From Micromonosporaceae bacterium (GTDB taxonomy: Bacteria > Actinomycetota > Actinomycetes > Mycobacteriales > Micromonosporaceae), in assembly GCA_020027875.1 (NCBI GenBank), contig JAHRHA010000005.1, positions 35,217 through 99,216 of the forward strand: a stretch of DNA of 64,000 bases, given 5' to 3'. Below the pieces are notes generated by a model that did no database searches, was not told the DNA's origin, and saw only the letters and a list, made by a program, of their open reading frames with translations. Below are positions 41,958-51,682 of this stretch, in pieces (the stretch's first letter is position 1; every line of letters begins with the position of its first letter). Made by a program: the position numbers and the translations under genes.

Positions 41958-43207
41958 CCGCCTTGCGAACTCCGGCCGATGCTACGGGTGTCGAGGCCGC
42001 GCCGCTCTCGTCGTACGTCAACGGCTACTGGAGCCGGGTGCGCGGCGGCGAGATGGGCGCCCTGCCTGCCATCCTCGGCCTGATCGTGCTCTGCACCGTC
42101 TTCTCCATCGTGCGCCCGGCCTTCCTGACCGCTGGTAATTTCGCCAACCTCCTACCGCAGGGGGCGGCGGTCACGGTCATCGCGATGGGCCTGGTGTTCG
42201 TGCTGCTGCTAGGCGAGATCGACCTCTCCGCCGGATACACCAGCGGTGTCTGCGCGGCCATCCTCGCGCTGGCGCTGTCGGACTACGACCTGCCCTGGTA
42301 TCTGGCGATCCTCGCCGCTCTCGTCACCGGGACCGTGGTCGGATTCGTACTCGGCTCCCTCGTGGCGAAGGTCGGCATACCGTCCTTTGTGGTCACACTC
42401 GCGGCGTTCCTTGCCTTCCAAGGCGTCGTACTGTTGCTGATCAAGGGTGGCACCATTATCTCCATTCAGGACCCGGTGATCCTCGCGATCGGTAACAAGA
42501 ACGTGCCGCCCGTGCTCGGGTGGGTGCTGTTCGCCCTCGGTGTGGGCGCGTACGCGGCCGTGCAGCTCCTGCGCATTCGTGGACGCCAGCGCCGGGGCCT
42601 GACCCATGATCCACTGAGCCTCGTGCTCATCCGGGTGGGTGCTCTCGCCGTGCTCGGCGGTTGGGCTGTGTATGTGCTCAACCAAGAACGCAGCCGTAAC
42701 CCCGCGATCGTGTCGCTCAAGGGCGTGCCCATCGTCGTGCCGATCATCGTCGCTCTGCTGGTCATTCTCACCTTCGTGCTCAAGCGCACCGGATACGGGC
42801 TGCACATCTACGCGGTGGGTGGGAACCGGGAGGCGGCCCGCCGTGCCGGCATCAACACCGACCGGATCCGCATCAGCGCCTTCGTTGTCTGTTCAACCAT
42901 GGCCGCCGTCGGGGGCATCATCGCCGCGTCGCGTGCCAACTCGGTGGACGCCAACACGGGCGGGAGCAACGTGCTGCTCTACGCAGTCGGCGCCGCAGTC
43001 ATCGGCGGCACCAGCCTCTTCGGCGGCAAGGGACGCATTCTTGACGCGGTGCTCGGTGGCGCCGTGGTCGCCGTCATCGACAACGGGATGGGATTGATGG
43101 GCTTTAGTTCCGGGGTCAGGTTCATCGTGACCGGGTCGGTCCTGCTCCTCGCAGCGGGTGTCGACGCGCTGTCCCGTCGGCGCGCGGCAACCGCTGGCCT
43201 ACGTTGA
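41954..43207 (+). CDS. Sugar ABC transporter permease, XylH type (first copy)
   Basis: A 417-residue permease of the ribose/xylose family with about ten membrane segments. Conserved sites include FVLLLGEIDLSAG, VAKVGIPSFVVTLAAFLAFQG and YAVGGNREAARRAGINTDRIR, the motif that contacts the ATPase, and LFGGKGR near the end. The long extra loop between about residues 200 and 260 is typical for XylH. It overlaps the ATPase gene, and the ROK regulator starts 9 bp later, so all three may be one transcript. Confidence 0.9.
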   Translation: MTALRTPADATGVEAAPLSSYVNGYWSRVRGGEMGALPAILGLIVLCTVFSIVRPAFLTAGNFANLLPQGAAVTVIAMGLVFVLLLGEIDLSAGYTSGVCAAILALALSDYDLPWYLAILAALVTGTVVGFVLGSLVAKVGIPSFVVTLAAFLAFQGVVLLLIKGGTIISIQDPVILAIGNKNVPPVLGWVLFALGVGAYAAVQLLRIRGRQRRGLTHDPLSLVLIRVGALAVLGGWAVYVLNQERSRNPAIVSLKGVPIVVPIIVALLVILTFVLKRTGYGLHIYAVGGNREAARRAGINTDRIRISAFVVCSTMAAVGGIIAASRANSVDANTGGSNVLLYAVGAAVIGGTSLFGGKGRILDAVLGGAVVAVIDNGMGLMGFSSGVRFIVTGSVLLLAAGVDALSRRRAATAGLR

Positions 43208-43216
43208 TCAGCGCTC

Positions 43217-44506
43217 ATGATGGAACGATCTGACCCCCCCATGCGCGCGGGACCGAGCCAGGAAGAGATCCGCCGCCACAACTTGGGCACGCTGTTGCGG
43301 TATGTCCATGTGCGAGGTCCGACCTCGCGGGCCGAGTTGACTGCGAGCCTGGGCCTCAACCGCAGTACGATCGGCGCCCTCACCGCTGACTTGACCGCCG
43401 CGGGTCTGGTCCGCGAGGAACTCCCCCGCGACCACGGCCGAGCCGGCCGGCCCTCGCTCGTGGTCCAGCCTGAGGCACAGCATATCTATGTCTATGCGTT
43501 CACCATCGAGGTCGACCGGGTCGTCGCCGCGCGGGTCGGGCTCGGCGGGGTGGTACTGGACCGGCGCGAGATCCCGCGGCCGCGCGGAGACCGCCCAGCG
43601 GACAAGGTGGTCGCGCCGCTGGCCGAGTTTGTCCGGGACGCCGCGAAGATGGTGCCACATGGCGCCGTCTGCATCGGTAGCGCCGCCGCCGTCAGCGCGA
43701 TCGTGCGCCAAGAGGACGGACTGGTTCATCTCGGCCCACACATCGGCTGGGCCGACGAACCGCTCGGTGACGCGCTCGCCGAGGCGTTGGGTGACGAACG
43801 CCGACCCGGCCTCGCCCCCCGGGTGCGCAACGGCGCCGACCTGGCCGCCCTCGCCGAACATACCCGTGGCGTCGCGGTCGGCTGCGACAACGTCATCTAC
43901 CTTCACGGTGATGCGGGCGTCGGTGGCGGCATCATCGCGGGCGGACGCCCGGTAACCGGGCACGGCGGTTACGGCGGCGAAGTCGGGCACATGGCCGTCA
44001 ACCCGCAGGGCCGGGCCTGCAACTGTGGCTCGCGCGGCTGCTGGGAGACCGAGATCGGCGAGTACGCCCTCGTGCGTACGGCCGGCCGAGACGGGACCGG
44101 GAGCGCCGCGGTGGCCGCGGTCGTCGACGCCGCCGGGCGCGGCGACGCCATGGCCCAAGCGGCGGTGCGTCAGGTTGGCGACTGGCTCGGGTTCGGCGTG
44201 GCCAATCTGGTGAACGTTTTCAACCCCGAAATGATCATCTTTGGTGGCACGCTGCGTGACGTTTATCTGGCATCGGCGGCGCAGGTGCGCGGGCGGATCA
44301 ACCGCATGTGCCTGCCGGCGGTGCGAGAGCATGTCCGTCTGCGTACGCCCGCCCTGGGTGGCGACGCCGCACTGCTGGGCGCGGCGGAGCTGGCCTTCGA
44401 ACGCCTCCTCGCCGATCCTCTCGAGGTCGCCACGGGCACAGGCGGGGAGAGCGCTTCGTTCTCCGCGTTACCCGACCCGTCGGTCAGCCTCGACGACGAC
44501 CGCTGA
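43217..44506 (+). CDS. ROK-family transcriptional regulator
   Basis: A 429-residue protein with an N-terminal winged helix-turn-helix (about residues 14-75: SRAELTASLGLNRSTIGALTADL) and a sugar-kinase-like ROK domain. The ROK zinc site is seen in CNCGSRGCWE, and the ATP-site Gly residues in GDAGVGGGIIAGG. Such XylR/NagC-type proteins repress sugar transport genes until a sugar is bound. It lies between the two importer gene sets and likely controls both. Confidence 0.9.
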   Translation: MMERSDPPMRAGPSQEEIRRHNLGTLLRYVHVRGPTSRAELTASLGLNRSTIGALTADLTAAGLVREELPRDHGRAGRPSLVVQPEAQHIYVYAFTIEVDRVVAARVGLGGVVLDRREIPRPRGDRPADKVVAPLAEFVRDAAKMVPHGAVCIGSAAAVSAIVRQEDGLVHLGPHIGWADEPLGDALAEALGDERRPGLAPRVRNGADLAALAEHTRGVAVGCDNVIYLHGDAGVGGGIIAGGRPVTGHGGYGGEVGHMAVNPQGRACNCGSRGCWETEIGEYALVRTAGRDGTGSAAVAAVVDAAGRGDAMAQAAVRQVGDWLGFGVANLVNVFNPEMIIFGGTLRDVYLASAAQVRGRINRMCLPAVREHVRLRTPALGGDAALLGAAELAFERLLADPLEVATGTGGESASFSALPDPSVSLDDDR

Positions 44507-44566
44507 CACCGACTTCAAGCGAGCTCGTCCATCCGCCGGGCGGCGCCATGGGCGGACGTCGTCGAG

Positions 44567-44646
44567 GCGGCGCGGAGTCGCCGACGCGGCGCGGAGTCGC
44601 CGACGCGGCGCGGAGTCGCCGCCGGGGCGCGGAGTCGCCGCCGGCT
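44567..44646. repeat. 19-bp tandem repeat (four units)
   Basis: CGCGGAGTCG recurs at 44571, 44590, 44609 and 44628, exactly 19 bp apart, with units of CGCGGAGTCGCCGACGCGG and a final two with GCCGG changes. It lies in the 267-bp gap between the ROK gene and the second binding protein. GC-rich, no spacers, so not a CRISPR array; likely slippage product or a GC-rich stem region. Confidence 0.85.
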
Positions 44647-44773
44647 TGATCCCAAACCCGTTGACCTTTTCTCCCGGTAAGCCGCCCGTTCCGACTTTGC
44701 GGTGAATATCCTAAAAAGGGCATAACGACCAGTGCGCGGTGAAGGCCGTGGGCATGAAGCTCTGGAGGCTCGG

Positions 44774-45880
44774 ATGAGAATCAGAACACGTCGAGGTCTG
44801 GCCGTGGCGGGGGTCTCCGCGCTGATGGTCGCGTTTGGGGCCTGCGGCGACAACGGTGGGAGTGGCGGCGGTGGGACGGGCGTCACCGTGGACCAGGGCT
44901 TCCCGATCGGCCTGCTGTTGCCCGAGTCGAAGACGACCCGGTACGAGAGCTTCGACCGACCGCTGATCGAGGCGAAGCTCAAGGAGCTCTGCCCCAAGTG
45001 CACGATCCTGTACCAGAACGCCGACCAGGATGCCGCAAAGCAGCAGTCCCAGGCCGAGGCGATGCTGACCCAGGGTGTCAAGGTGATGATCCTTGATGCC
45101 GTGGACGCCAAGAGCGCCGGCGGCATCGTTTCCAACGCCAAGGGACAGAACATCCCGGTCGTGGCGTACGACCGCCTGGCCAGCGGCCCGATCAATTACT
45201 ACGTGTCGTACGACAACAAGAAGGTCGGCCAGACGCAGGGTCAGGCACTTCTGGACGCGGTGACCAAGGGCGGCGACCCGAAACGCGGAAACGTTGTCAT
45301 GATCAACGGCTCGCCCACCGACCCGAACGCGGCGGACTTCAAGGCCGGAGCGCACTCGGTGCTGGACGGCAAGGTCACCATCGGCAAGGAGTACGACACT
45401 CCGGACTGGTCGCCCGATCAGGCGCAGACGGAGATGGAGCAGGCGATCACCGCGCTGAACAAGAACACGATCATCGGTGTCTACGCCGCCAATGATGGAA
45501 CCGCCGGCGGCGCGATCGCCGGTATGAAGGGCGCGGGCTTCACCACGCTCCCGCCGGTCACCGGCCAGGATGCCGAACTCGCCGCGATCCAGCGGATCAT
45601 CTCCGGCGAGCAGGCGATGACCGTCTACAAGGCGATCAAGCCCGAGGCGGACATTGCGGCCCAGATGGCCATCGACGCCGCAACCGGCAAGCAGTTCACC
45701 ACCGTACCCACGGTCAATGTGAACAACGGCACGGCCGAGGTGCCGTCAGTTCTACTCAACCCGGTCGCGGTCACGAAGGCCACCGTGAAGGACACCGTCA
45801 TCAAGGACGGCTTCTACACGGCCGCACAGATCTGCACCGCACCGTACGCGGCGGCGTGCGCCAGCGCCGGAATCTCCTGA
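44774..45880 (+). CDS. Sugar ABC transporter binding lipoprotein, XylF type (second copy)
   Basis: A 368-residue paralogue of the protein at 39926, with lipobox Cys24 (FGACGDN). Shared blocks are IGLLLPESKTTRYESFDRPLI, YDRLASGPINYYVSYDNKKVG and the ending YTAAQICTAPYAAAC. The ATG 44774 has GGAGG six bases upstream. It starts the second importer set. Sequence differences in the ligand cleft suggest a related but different sugar. Confidence 0.87.
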   Translation: MRIRTRRGLAVAGVSALMVAFGACGDNGGSGGGGTGVTVDQGFPIGLLLPESKTTRYESFDRPLIEAKLKELCPKCTILYQNADQDAAKQQSQAEAMLTQGVKVMILDAVDAKSAGGIVSNAKGQNIPVVAYDRLASGPINYYVSYDNKKVGQTQGQALLDAVTKGGDPKRGNVVMINGSPTDPNAADFKAGAHSVLDGKVTIGKEYDTPDWSPDQAQTEMEQAITALNKNTIIGVYAANDGTAGGAIAGMKGAGFTTLPPVTGQDAELAAIQRIISGEQAMTVYKAIKPEADIAAQMAIDAATGKQFTTVPTVNVNNGTAEVPSVLLNPVAVTKATVKDTVIKDGFYTAAQICTAPYAAACASAGIS

Positions 45881-45947
45881 TTGGCGGTAGAGATCCGGCG
45901 ACAGAGATTCGGCGACGGACGGCGTAGACGACACGGCGGGACCGACG

Positions 45948-46826
45948 ATGAGCGAACAGGCAGGCGGTACGACACGCCAGGGGGACGGCGGGCCGTCGCC
46001 CGACGGGGCGGTGCTGTCACTCGCCGGGATCTCGAAACGGTTTGGCGCGGTCCATGCTCTCAGCGACGCCTCGCTGGCGGTCAAAGCCGGAGAGGTCGTG
46101 GCGCTCGTTGGGGACAACGGCGCGGGCAAGTCCACGATGATCAAGGCCATCGCCGGGGTTAACCCGGCCGACGACGGCGAGATCCTCTGGGAGGGCCGGC
46201 CGGTCACGATCACCAAGCCCCACGACGCTGCCACGCTGGGGATCGCGACCGTCTACCAGGATCTCGCGCTCTGCGACAACCTCGACGTCGTAGCCAACCT
46301 CTTCCTTGGCAACGAGGTCGCCAACGGCATCGTGCTCGACGAGATCTCCATGGAGCGTAGGGCGACTGAGCTCCTCGATACGCTGTCGGTGAAGATTCCG
46401 AGCGTCCGTACGCCGGTCGCGTCGCTCTCCGGCGGCCAACGGCAGTCGGTCGCGATCGCCCGGTCGCTACTCGGCGAGCCAAAGGTGGTACTGCTCGACG
46501 AGCCGACCGCCGCACTCGGCGTCGCGCAGACCGCGCAGGTGCTCGACCTCATCGAGCGGCTACGCGACCGGGGCCTCGGGGTAGTCCTGATCAGCCACAA
46601 CCTCGCCGATGTCCGGGCAGTGGCGGATCGGGTGGCCGTGCTGCGCCTGGGCCGCAACGCCGGTGAGTTCGTGATGGCGGAGACGTCGCAGGAGCAGATC
46701 GTGGAGGCCATCACGGGGGCCTCGGAGAGCGTGGTGACTCGCCGTCAGGCCCGGGTCGAAGCCGCCGAGGCCGCCCGAGATGTCGGCCAGAAGCGCCAAG
46801 CCTCGGACCCGCAGGAGCAGTCATGA
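45948..46826 (+). CDS. Sugar ABC transporter ATP-binding protein (second copy)
   Basis: A 292-residue single ATPase domain, close to the one at 41145: GDNGAGKST, YQDLALCDNLDVV, LSGGQRQSVAIARS, VVLLDEPTAALGVAQTAQV, ISHNLADV. It has a longer N-terminus and a charged C-terminal tail (RVEAAEAARDVGQKRQ). It ends by an ATGA overlap with the permease. A pair of direct repeats (GAGATCCGGCGAC / GAGATTCGGCGAC) lies just before it. Confidence 0.9.
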   Translation: MSEQAGGTTRQGDGGPSPDGAVLSLAGISKRFGAVHALSDASLAVKAGEVVALVGDNGAGKSTMIKAIAGVNPADDGEILWEGRPVTITKPHDAATLGIATVYQDLALCDNLDVVANLFLGNEVANGIVLDEISMERRATELLDTLSVKIPSVRTPVASLSGGQRQSVAIARSLLGEPKVVLLDEPTAALGVAQTAQVLDLIERLRDRGLGVVLISHNLADVRAVADRVAVLRLGRNAGEFVMAETSQEQIVEAITGASESVVTRRQARVEAAEAARDVGQKRQASDPQEQS

Positions 46827-48061
46827 GTACGACGACCACGAGCACTCCGCCACCGCCGCCGGTCGAACCCGCGACGGCGGAGAAACGGTCATCGCCCTTC
46901 GGAGTAGTGGCCGAGCGACTGCGCAGCGGCGAGCTCGGCCCCTGGCCGGTGATCATCGGACTGATCATTATCTGGATCGTCTTCCAGTCGCTCAATGACC
47001 GCTTCCTCACGGCCCAGAACCTCTCCAACATGGCGGTGCAGATCGCTGCGGCGGGCACGATCAGCGTCGGCGTCGTACTCGTGCTCCTGCTTGGCGAGAT
47101 CGACCTGTCGGTGGGGTCGGTCGCCGGAGTGGGCGCCGCCGCGCTCGCAGTGCTCTCGGTGCGCCATGGCGTGGGCGAGGTCCCGGCCGTGATAATCGTG
47201 CTGATATTGGGAGCATTGATCGGGACGCTGCAAGGGTTCATCTTCGCCAAGGTCGGTGTTCCAGCGTTCGTGGTTACCCTGGCCGGCAACCTCGGCTGGC
47301 TCGGTCTGCAGCTCTACCTGCTGTTCCCCCAGGGCACCATCAACATCCCGTACGACGGATTCGTCGCGAAACTCACCCACACCAACCTCTCCCGCATCGC
47401 CGGCTGGGTGGTGGGCGCGCTCATAGTCGTCGCTTACGCGGCCGCGGCGGTGGTGGACGGACGCCGACGGGCCAGAGCCGGGCTGCCGACGCCGTCCATG
47501 ACGGCGACCCTGGTCCGGATTATTGGGCTGGCCGTCGTCATCGGCGCCACGGTTGCCGTCCTCAACTCGTGGCAGGGAGTTCCGCTCGCGTTGGTGATCT
47601 TCGTTGGCCTGGTCGTGGTGATGGATCTGGTGTTGCGTCGCACCCGGTACGGGCGCCAGATCTTCGCCGTCGGCGGCAACGTGGAGGCGGCCCGTCGTGC
47701 GGGCATGAACGTCGCGGCCATCCGCATCTCGGTATTCGCGCTGGCGTCGACATTCGCCGCCTTCGGGGGGATCCTGTTCGCCTCCCGCTCCTTCGCGGCA
47801 AGCCAGGCCACCGGTGGCGGCGACACCCTGCTTATCGCGATCGCGGCTGCGGTTATCGGCGGGGTCAGTCTCTTCGGTGGGCGGGGCAGTGCCTACGGCG
47901 CGCTGCTCGGCAGCCTCGTGCTGGGCTCCATTGCCTCGGGTATGTTCCTGCTGCAGCTCGAGTCGTCGGTGCGCTACATGATCACGGCTGCGGTACTGCT
48001 CGCCGCCGTCATACTTGACTCGCTATCCCGGCGCGGCCGAGCCGCCCACGGCCGCGCGTAA
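46823..48061 (+). CDS. Sugar ABC transporter permease, XylH type (second copy)
   Basis: A 412-residue paralogue of the permease at 41954, with about ten membrane segments, the LVLLLGEIDLSVGSVAGVGAAALAV and FAVGGNVEAARRAGMNVAAIR blocks and LFGGRGS near the end. The N-terminus has a Thr/Pro tract. It ends the second importer operon and converges on the propeller protein gene. Confidence 0.9.
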   Translation: MSTTTTSTPPPPPVEPATAEKRSSPFGVVAERLRSGELGPWPVIIGLIIIWIVFQSLNDRFLTAQNLSNMAVQIAAAGTISVGVVLVLLLGEIDLSVGSVAGVGAAALAVLSVRHGVGEVPAVIIVLILGALIGTLQGFIFAKVGVPAFVVTLAGNLGWLGLQLYLLFPQGTINIPYDGFVAKLTHTNLSRIAGWVVGALIVVAYAAAAVVDGRRRARAGLPTPSMTATLVRIIGLAVVIGATVAVLNSWQGVPLALVIFVGLVVVMDLVLRRTRYGRQIFAVGGNVEAARRAGMNVAAIRISVFALASTFAAFGGILFASRSFAASQATGGGDTLLIAIAAAVIGGVSLFGGRGSAYGALLGSLVLGSIASGMFLLQLESSVRYMITAAVLLAAVILDSLSRRGRAAHGRA

Positions 48062-48082
48062 CGGCGCGGCCCTCCGCCGCGC
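48051..48082. terminator. GC-rich hairpin at the end of the second importer
   Basis: GCCGCGC (48051-48057) can pair with GCGCGGC (48064-48070) around the stop codon, and a second GCCGCGC at 48076 offers an alternative partner. It lies between converging genes. Confidence 0.4.
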
Positions 48083-48105
48083 GGCTCCATGCCACGACCG
48101 GCCCG

Positions 48106-49527
48106 TCACGCGGAAAGGCGCCAGGCGCGCAGTACGCCGTCGTCGCCCAGGCAGGCGACCACCGCGGGCCCGACGGCGCACCGCAGGTCGGTGTAATCGA
48201 CGCTGAACAGCTGGCTTAGCGTGCCATCGCTGGCCATGACCGCGAACCCGGTGCGCTGCTCACCGAACGTCAACAGCACAGCCGCCGCGCCAGTGGGCAT
48301 GGAGGCGCCACCCGCGGCGGCGTCGGACAGCCGGGCGCTGGGCAGAGACGTCAGTACGTCGCCCGTGTCTGAGTCGAGTGCCAATAGGTCTGCCGCCGTA
48401 CCGCCGAGCGCTCCACGCAAGCTGACGTGCGACGAGGCCACCAGCACGCCGCCACCCAGCCGCGTGACGACCGTCAGCGCGGTCCGGAACTGCACGCTAC
48501 CGGTCACAGCATCCAGTACCGCCGTGCCGGCGCCGTCGCTCACGCACACGAAGCCTCCGCAGGTGCGCAGCTCCAACGGGCCGACCTCGGCATCGGGTGG
48601 TGGGGAATCACGCGGCAGGCGCAAGGTCCACATTCGGGTCAGATCCGCGGCGCGGTAGGCGAACAAGACCGTCGCCTCGCTGTCGGTCTTACCCACGATG
48701 AGCAGGTCGGCGACGAAGGCGCTCTGCCAAGCCCCAGCCCCGTCCGCGTTCACACCTGGCGTACTGACCACCGCCGCCGAGGTCGCGACGTCCCGAACAG
48801 TAATCGAACCTTCGGGCCCTATCGTCGCGAAGCGTGCCGGCGTGGACCAGTCCGCGGGGAGACGGCCACCAAGCGGAAGGCGCAGCCGCCAGAGGTCGGT
48901 CCCGGTCGTCAGGTCGAGGGCCGTCACCTCTCGGCATCTCGCGGAGCCGTTATCGCAGCGGCGCTCCCGCTCCTCGAAGAGCACGAGCCGGCCAGTGAGT
49001 CGGACGGGCCGACCGGCGTGCCTTGCCAGGACCACACCGGTCGCGCGGTCCACGAGAATCGTGGCGTCGGTCTGCCCCGCGCTCGGGCCGGTAGGTTCCC
49101 GCAGGAGAACCGCGTCGATACCTCGCCCGAGGTCGGAGACGCGGTACGGCACGCGGGGTATGTCGAGTTGCCATCGGCGCCCGCCGGTTCGGCTATCCAG
49201 TGCGACGAGCAAGGGCGGCTCGACCCAGTCGACCAGGTAAACGACATCGGTCCCGCCCATCATGCTCACCTGCGAGCCCACCGACAGCGTCCACAGCAGA
49301 TCGCCCGGCCCCGTCTCCACTGAAACAGCCGTACGCAGGCCGAGCAGGCAGACGAACGCCAGGATCCAGGCGACCACCACGCGGGCTGATAACTGCGGCC
49401 GCTCATCGGTCCAATCGGGATCCCAGGCTTCCGACAGGCCGAGATCAATCATGGCAGAGGAATCGATGGGACCGGCCTCGACCACGGCCGTGTCGCGTAA
49501 GACCATCAGCTCCGCCACGGCGAACAC
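48106..49527 (-). CDS. Membrane-anchored PQQ-like beta-propeller protein
   Basis: A 473-residue protein with an acidic N-terminus, one membrane segment (VVVAWILAFVCLLGL, near residue 55) and a large outer domain with repeated propeller motifs: LLVALDSRTGGRRWQL, VTALDLTTGTDLWRLRL, AVLDAVTGSVQF, LLALDSDTGDVL. Such proteins bind or organise partners outside the cell; no enzyme residues are apparent. A GTG at 49527 follows GGTAGGCGAG; the MIDLG segment at 49452 is another possible start. Confidence 0.75.
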   Translation of the reverse strand: MFAVAELMVLRDTAVVEAGPIDSSAMIDLGLSEAWDPDWTDERPQLSARVVVAWILAFVCLLGLRTAVSVETGPGDLLWTLSVGSQVSMMGGTDVVYLVDWVEPPLLVALDSRTGGRRWQLDIPRVPYRVSDLGRGIDAVLLREPTGPSAGQTDATILVDRATGVVLARHAGRPVRLTGRLVLFEERERRCDNGSARCREVTALDLTTGTDLWRLRLPLGGRLPADWSTPARFATIGPEGSITVRDVATSAAVVSTPGVNADGAGAWQSAFVADLLIVGKTDSEATVLFAYRAADLTRMWTLRLPRDSPPPDAEVGPLELRTCGGFVCVSDGAGTAVLDAVTGSVQFRTALTVVTRLGGGVLVASSHVSLRGALGGTAADLLALDSDTGDVLTSLPSARLSDAAAGGASMPTGAAAVLLTFGEQRTGFAVMASDGTLSQLFSVDYTDLRCAVGPAVVACLGDDGVLRAWRLSA

Positions 49528-49585
49528 CTCGCCTACCGCCGTCTCCCGACAACCGTAGACCCGTCACGAGGACGCCGAAAGTCCT

Positions 49586-49658
49586 CCTAGATCCGCTCGA
49601 TCATGAGCTGACCGTCGCGAAAACCTGCCGATCATGACCTGGAGGTCATGATCGACGC
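49586..49658 (+). repeat. Palindromic intergenic repeat, copy D
   Basis: Contains TAGATCCGCTC, GATCATGAGCTGACCGTCG and the core with GG centre. It covers the 3' end of dxs: the stop and the last codons (IMTSRS) lie in the core. Next to it GACGCAGGGTTA is duplicated in tandem (49652-49675), giving NPAS twice in the protein. Confidence 0.85.
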
Positions 49659-51569
49659 AGGGTTAGACGCAGGGTTAGGGGTGTCGTCCAGGATGGACAC
49701 CCAGCCGGTCACCTGGCGAGCTACGTCCTGGGCGGTGAGCCCGAGGTCGGCCAGGATTTCGTTGCGGCTGCCGTGCGGGTACCAGCCGGGTTCGACGCCG
49801 ATCTCACGCACCGGGGTCTCGACACCGGCGTCGCGCAGCTTCTGCGCCACCGCACTCCCCACGCCGCCGGCGCGCACCCCGTCCTCCACGACGACAACGA
49901 GCCGATGCTCGGCGGCGAGTCCGACCAGTTCGACCGGCACCGGGCGCACCCAGCGCGGGTCAACGACCGTTACGCCGCAGCCGTGCTCGGCGAGCCGGCC
50001 GGCCACGTCCACGCCCAGGTGGGCGAAGGAGCCCACCGCGAGGAGCAGCACCTCGGTGCGCGTGCCCTCGGCGAGCACATCGACCTCACCGACACTGCGC
50101 AGCGCAGGCAGATCGGCCGGTACCGCGCCGGTCGGGAACCGTACGATCGTGGGGCCGTCCTCGATGGCCACAGCCTCGCGCAGCTCCGCGCGCAGAGTGG
50201 CCGCGTCGCGCGGCGCAGCGATGCGCAGGCCCGGCACGACGCCGAAGACCGACATGTCCCAGATGCCGTAGTGGCTGGGCCCGTCCGGTCCGGTGATCCC
50301 GGCCCGGTCGAGTACGAAGGTCACCGGCAGCCGATGCAGGGCAACGTCGAGCAGCACCTGGTCAAAGGCGCGGTTGAGGAAGGTCGCGTAGACGGCGACC
50401 ACCGGATGCATGCCACCCAGCGCCAGGCCCGCCGCCGACGTGGTGGCGTGCTGTTCGGCGATGCCCACGTCGAACGCGCGGTCCGGGTAGCGCGCCGCCA
50501 GCTTGGATATGCCGGTCGAATCGGGCATCGCGGCTGTGATGCCCACGATGTCGGGCCGCTCGTCGGCGAGCGCCACCAGCTCGTCGCCGAAGACGGACGT
50601 CCACTTCAGCGACGACGGCGCCATCGGCCGGCCCGTCTCGGGATCGAAGGCACCGCTGGGGCTGTGCATGCAGTCAGCTTCGTCGTCCTCGGCGGGCTGG
50701 TACCCGTACCCCTTGCGGGTTACCGCATGCACGATCACCGGCCCGCCGAACGCCTTGGCCCGGCGGAGCGCGCGCTCGACGGCGACGAGGTCGTGGCCGT
50801 CGACCGGCCCGACGTACTTGATCCCAAGGTCCTCGAAGAGTGCCTGGGGCGAGACGGCGTCCTTGATCCCCTTCTTGACCGCGTGCAGCACCTCGTAGAG
50901 CGGACCGCCCACGAGTGGCGTCTTCGCCAGCGAGTCCTTGATCAGGTCGAGCACCTTCTCGTAACCGGGGTTGAGCCGCAGCGTTGCGAGATGGTTGGCG
51001 AGGCCGCCAATGGTGGGGGCGTAGGAGCGGCCGTTGTCGTTGACGACGATGACGAGCGGGTTTTGGGCGGCGGCTATGTTGTTGAGCGCTTCCCAGCACA
51101 TGCCGCCGGTGAGGGCCCCATCGCCGACGATCGCCACCACGTGGCGTCGCTCACCGCGCAGGGCGAACGCCTTGGCGAGCCCGTCGGCGTAGGACAACGC
51201 GGTCGAGGCATGGCAGTTCTCGATGGTGTCGTGCTCGCTCTCGGCCTGGCTCGGATAGCCAGTGAGCCCCCCGCGCTGGCGGAGCATGTCAAACCCATCG
51301 AGACGGCCGGTGACCATCTTGTGCACATAAGCCTGGTGTCCCGTATCGAACAGCAGTCGGTCCTTAGGGGATTCGAAGACGCGATGCAGTGCGAGGGTGA
51401 GCTCGACCACGCCTAGGTTCGGCCCAAGGTGGCCGCCAGTGCGGGCAACCTTCTCAACGAGGAAGTCGCGGATCTCCGCCGCCAGAACTGCAAGCTGGTC
51501 CGGAGATAGGCCCCGTAGGTCCTGCGGAGCATGGATGCTATCGAGCAGACCTTCAACCGGGTGGGTCAA
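49632..51569 (-). CDS. dxs: 1-deoxy-D-xylulose-5-phosphate synthase
   Basis: A 645-residue thiamin-diphosphate enzyme that condenses pyruvate and glyceraldehyde-3-phosphate, the first step of the MEP isoprenoid pathway. Seen are the H-containing [20 protein letters not shown], the ThDP site [16 protein letters not shown], the transketolase-like middle ([18 protein letters not shown]) and C-terminal domain. The start is TTG at 51569 with GAGGAAGG upstream. The normal ending near SILDDTP is followed by about 15 residues partly from repeat copy D. Confidence 0.93.
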   Translation of the reverse strand: MTHPVEGLLDSIHAPQDLRGLSPDQLAVLAAEIRDFLVEKVARTGGHLGPNLGVVELTLALHRVFESPKDRLLFDTGHQAYVHKMVTGRLDGFDMLRQRGGLTGYPSQAESEHDTIENCHASTALSYADGLAKAFALRGERRHVVAIVGDGALTGGMCWEALNNIAAAQNPLVIVVNDNGRSYAPTIGGLANHLATLRLNPGYEKVLDLIKDSLAKTPLVGGPLYEVLHAVKKGIKDAVSPQALFEDLGIKYVGPVDGHDLVAVERALRRAKAFGGPVIVHAVTRKGYGYQPAEDDEADCMHSPSGAFDPETGRPMAPSSLKWTSVFGDELVALADERPDIVGITAAMPDSTGISKLAARYPDRAFDVGIAEQHATTSAAGLALGGMHPVVAVYATFLNRAFDQVLLDVALHRLPVTFVLDRAGITGPDGPSHYGIWDMSVFGVVPGLRIAAPRDAATLRAELREAVAIEDGPTIVRFPTGAVPADLPALRSVGEVDVLAEGTRTEVLLLAVGSFAHLGVDVAGRLAEHGCGVTVVDPRWVRPVPVELVGLAAEHRLVVVVEDGVRAGGVGSAVAQKLRDAGVETPVREIGVEPGWYPHGSRNEILADLGLTAQDVARQVTGWVSILDDTPNPASNPASIMTSRS

Positions 51570-51682
51570 GTCGGGGCCTTCCTCGCGCGCGCTGATGGTC
51601 CGGCCAGTCTATCCGGCCAGCGAAACCAGGGTACTGAGCAGTACAAACCCGCACACGATCTTCACGCCTGCGTGATGGCCTG

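Noticed and set aside
44567..44646. Possible CRISPR array
   Set aside because: Repeats are contiguous 19-bp units with no unique spacers, and no cas genes are near.
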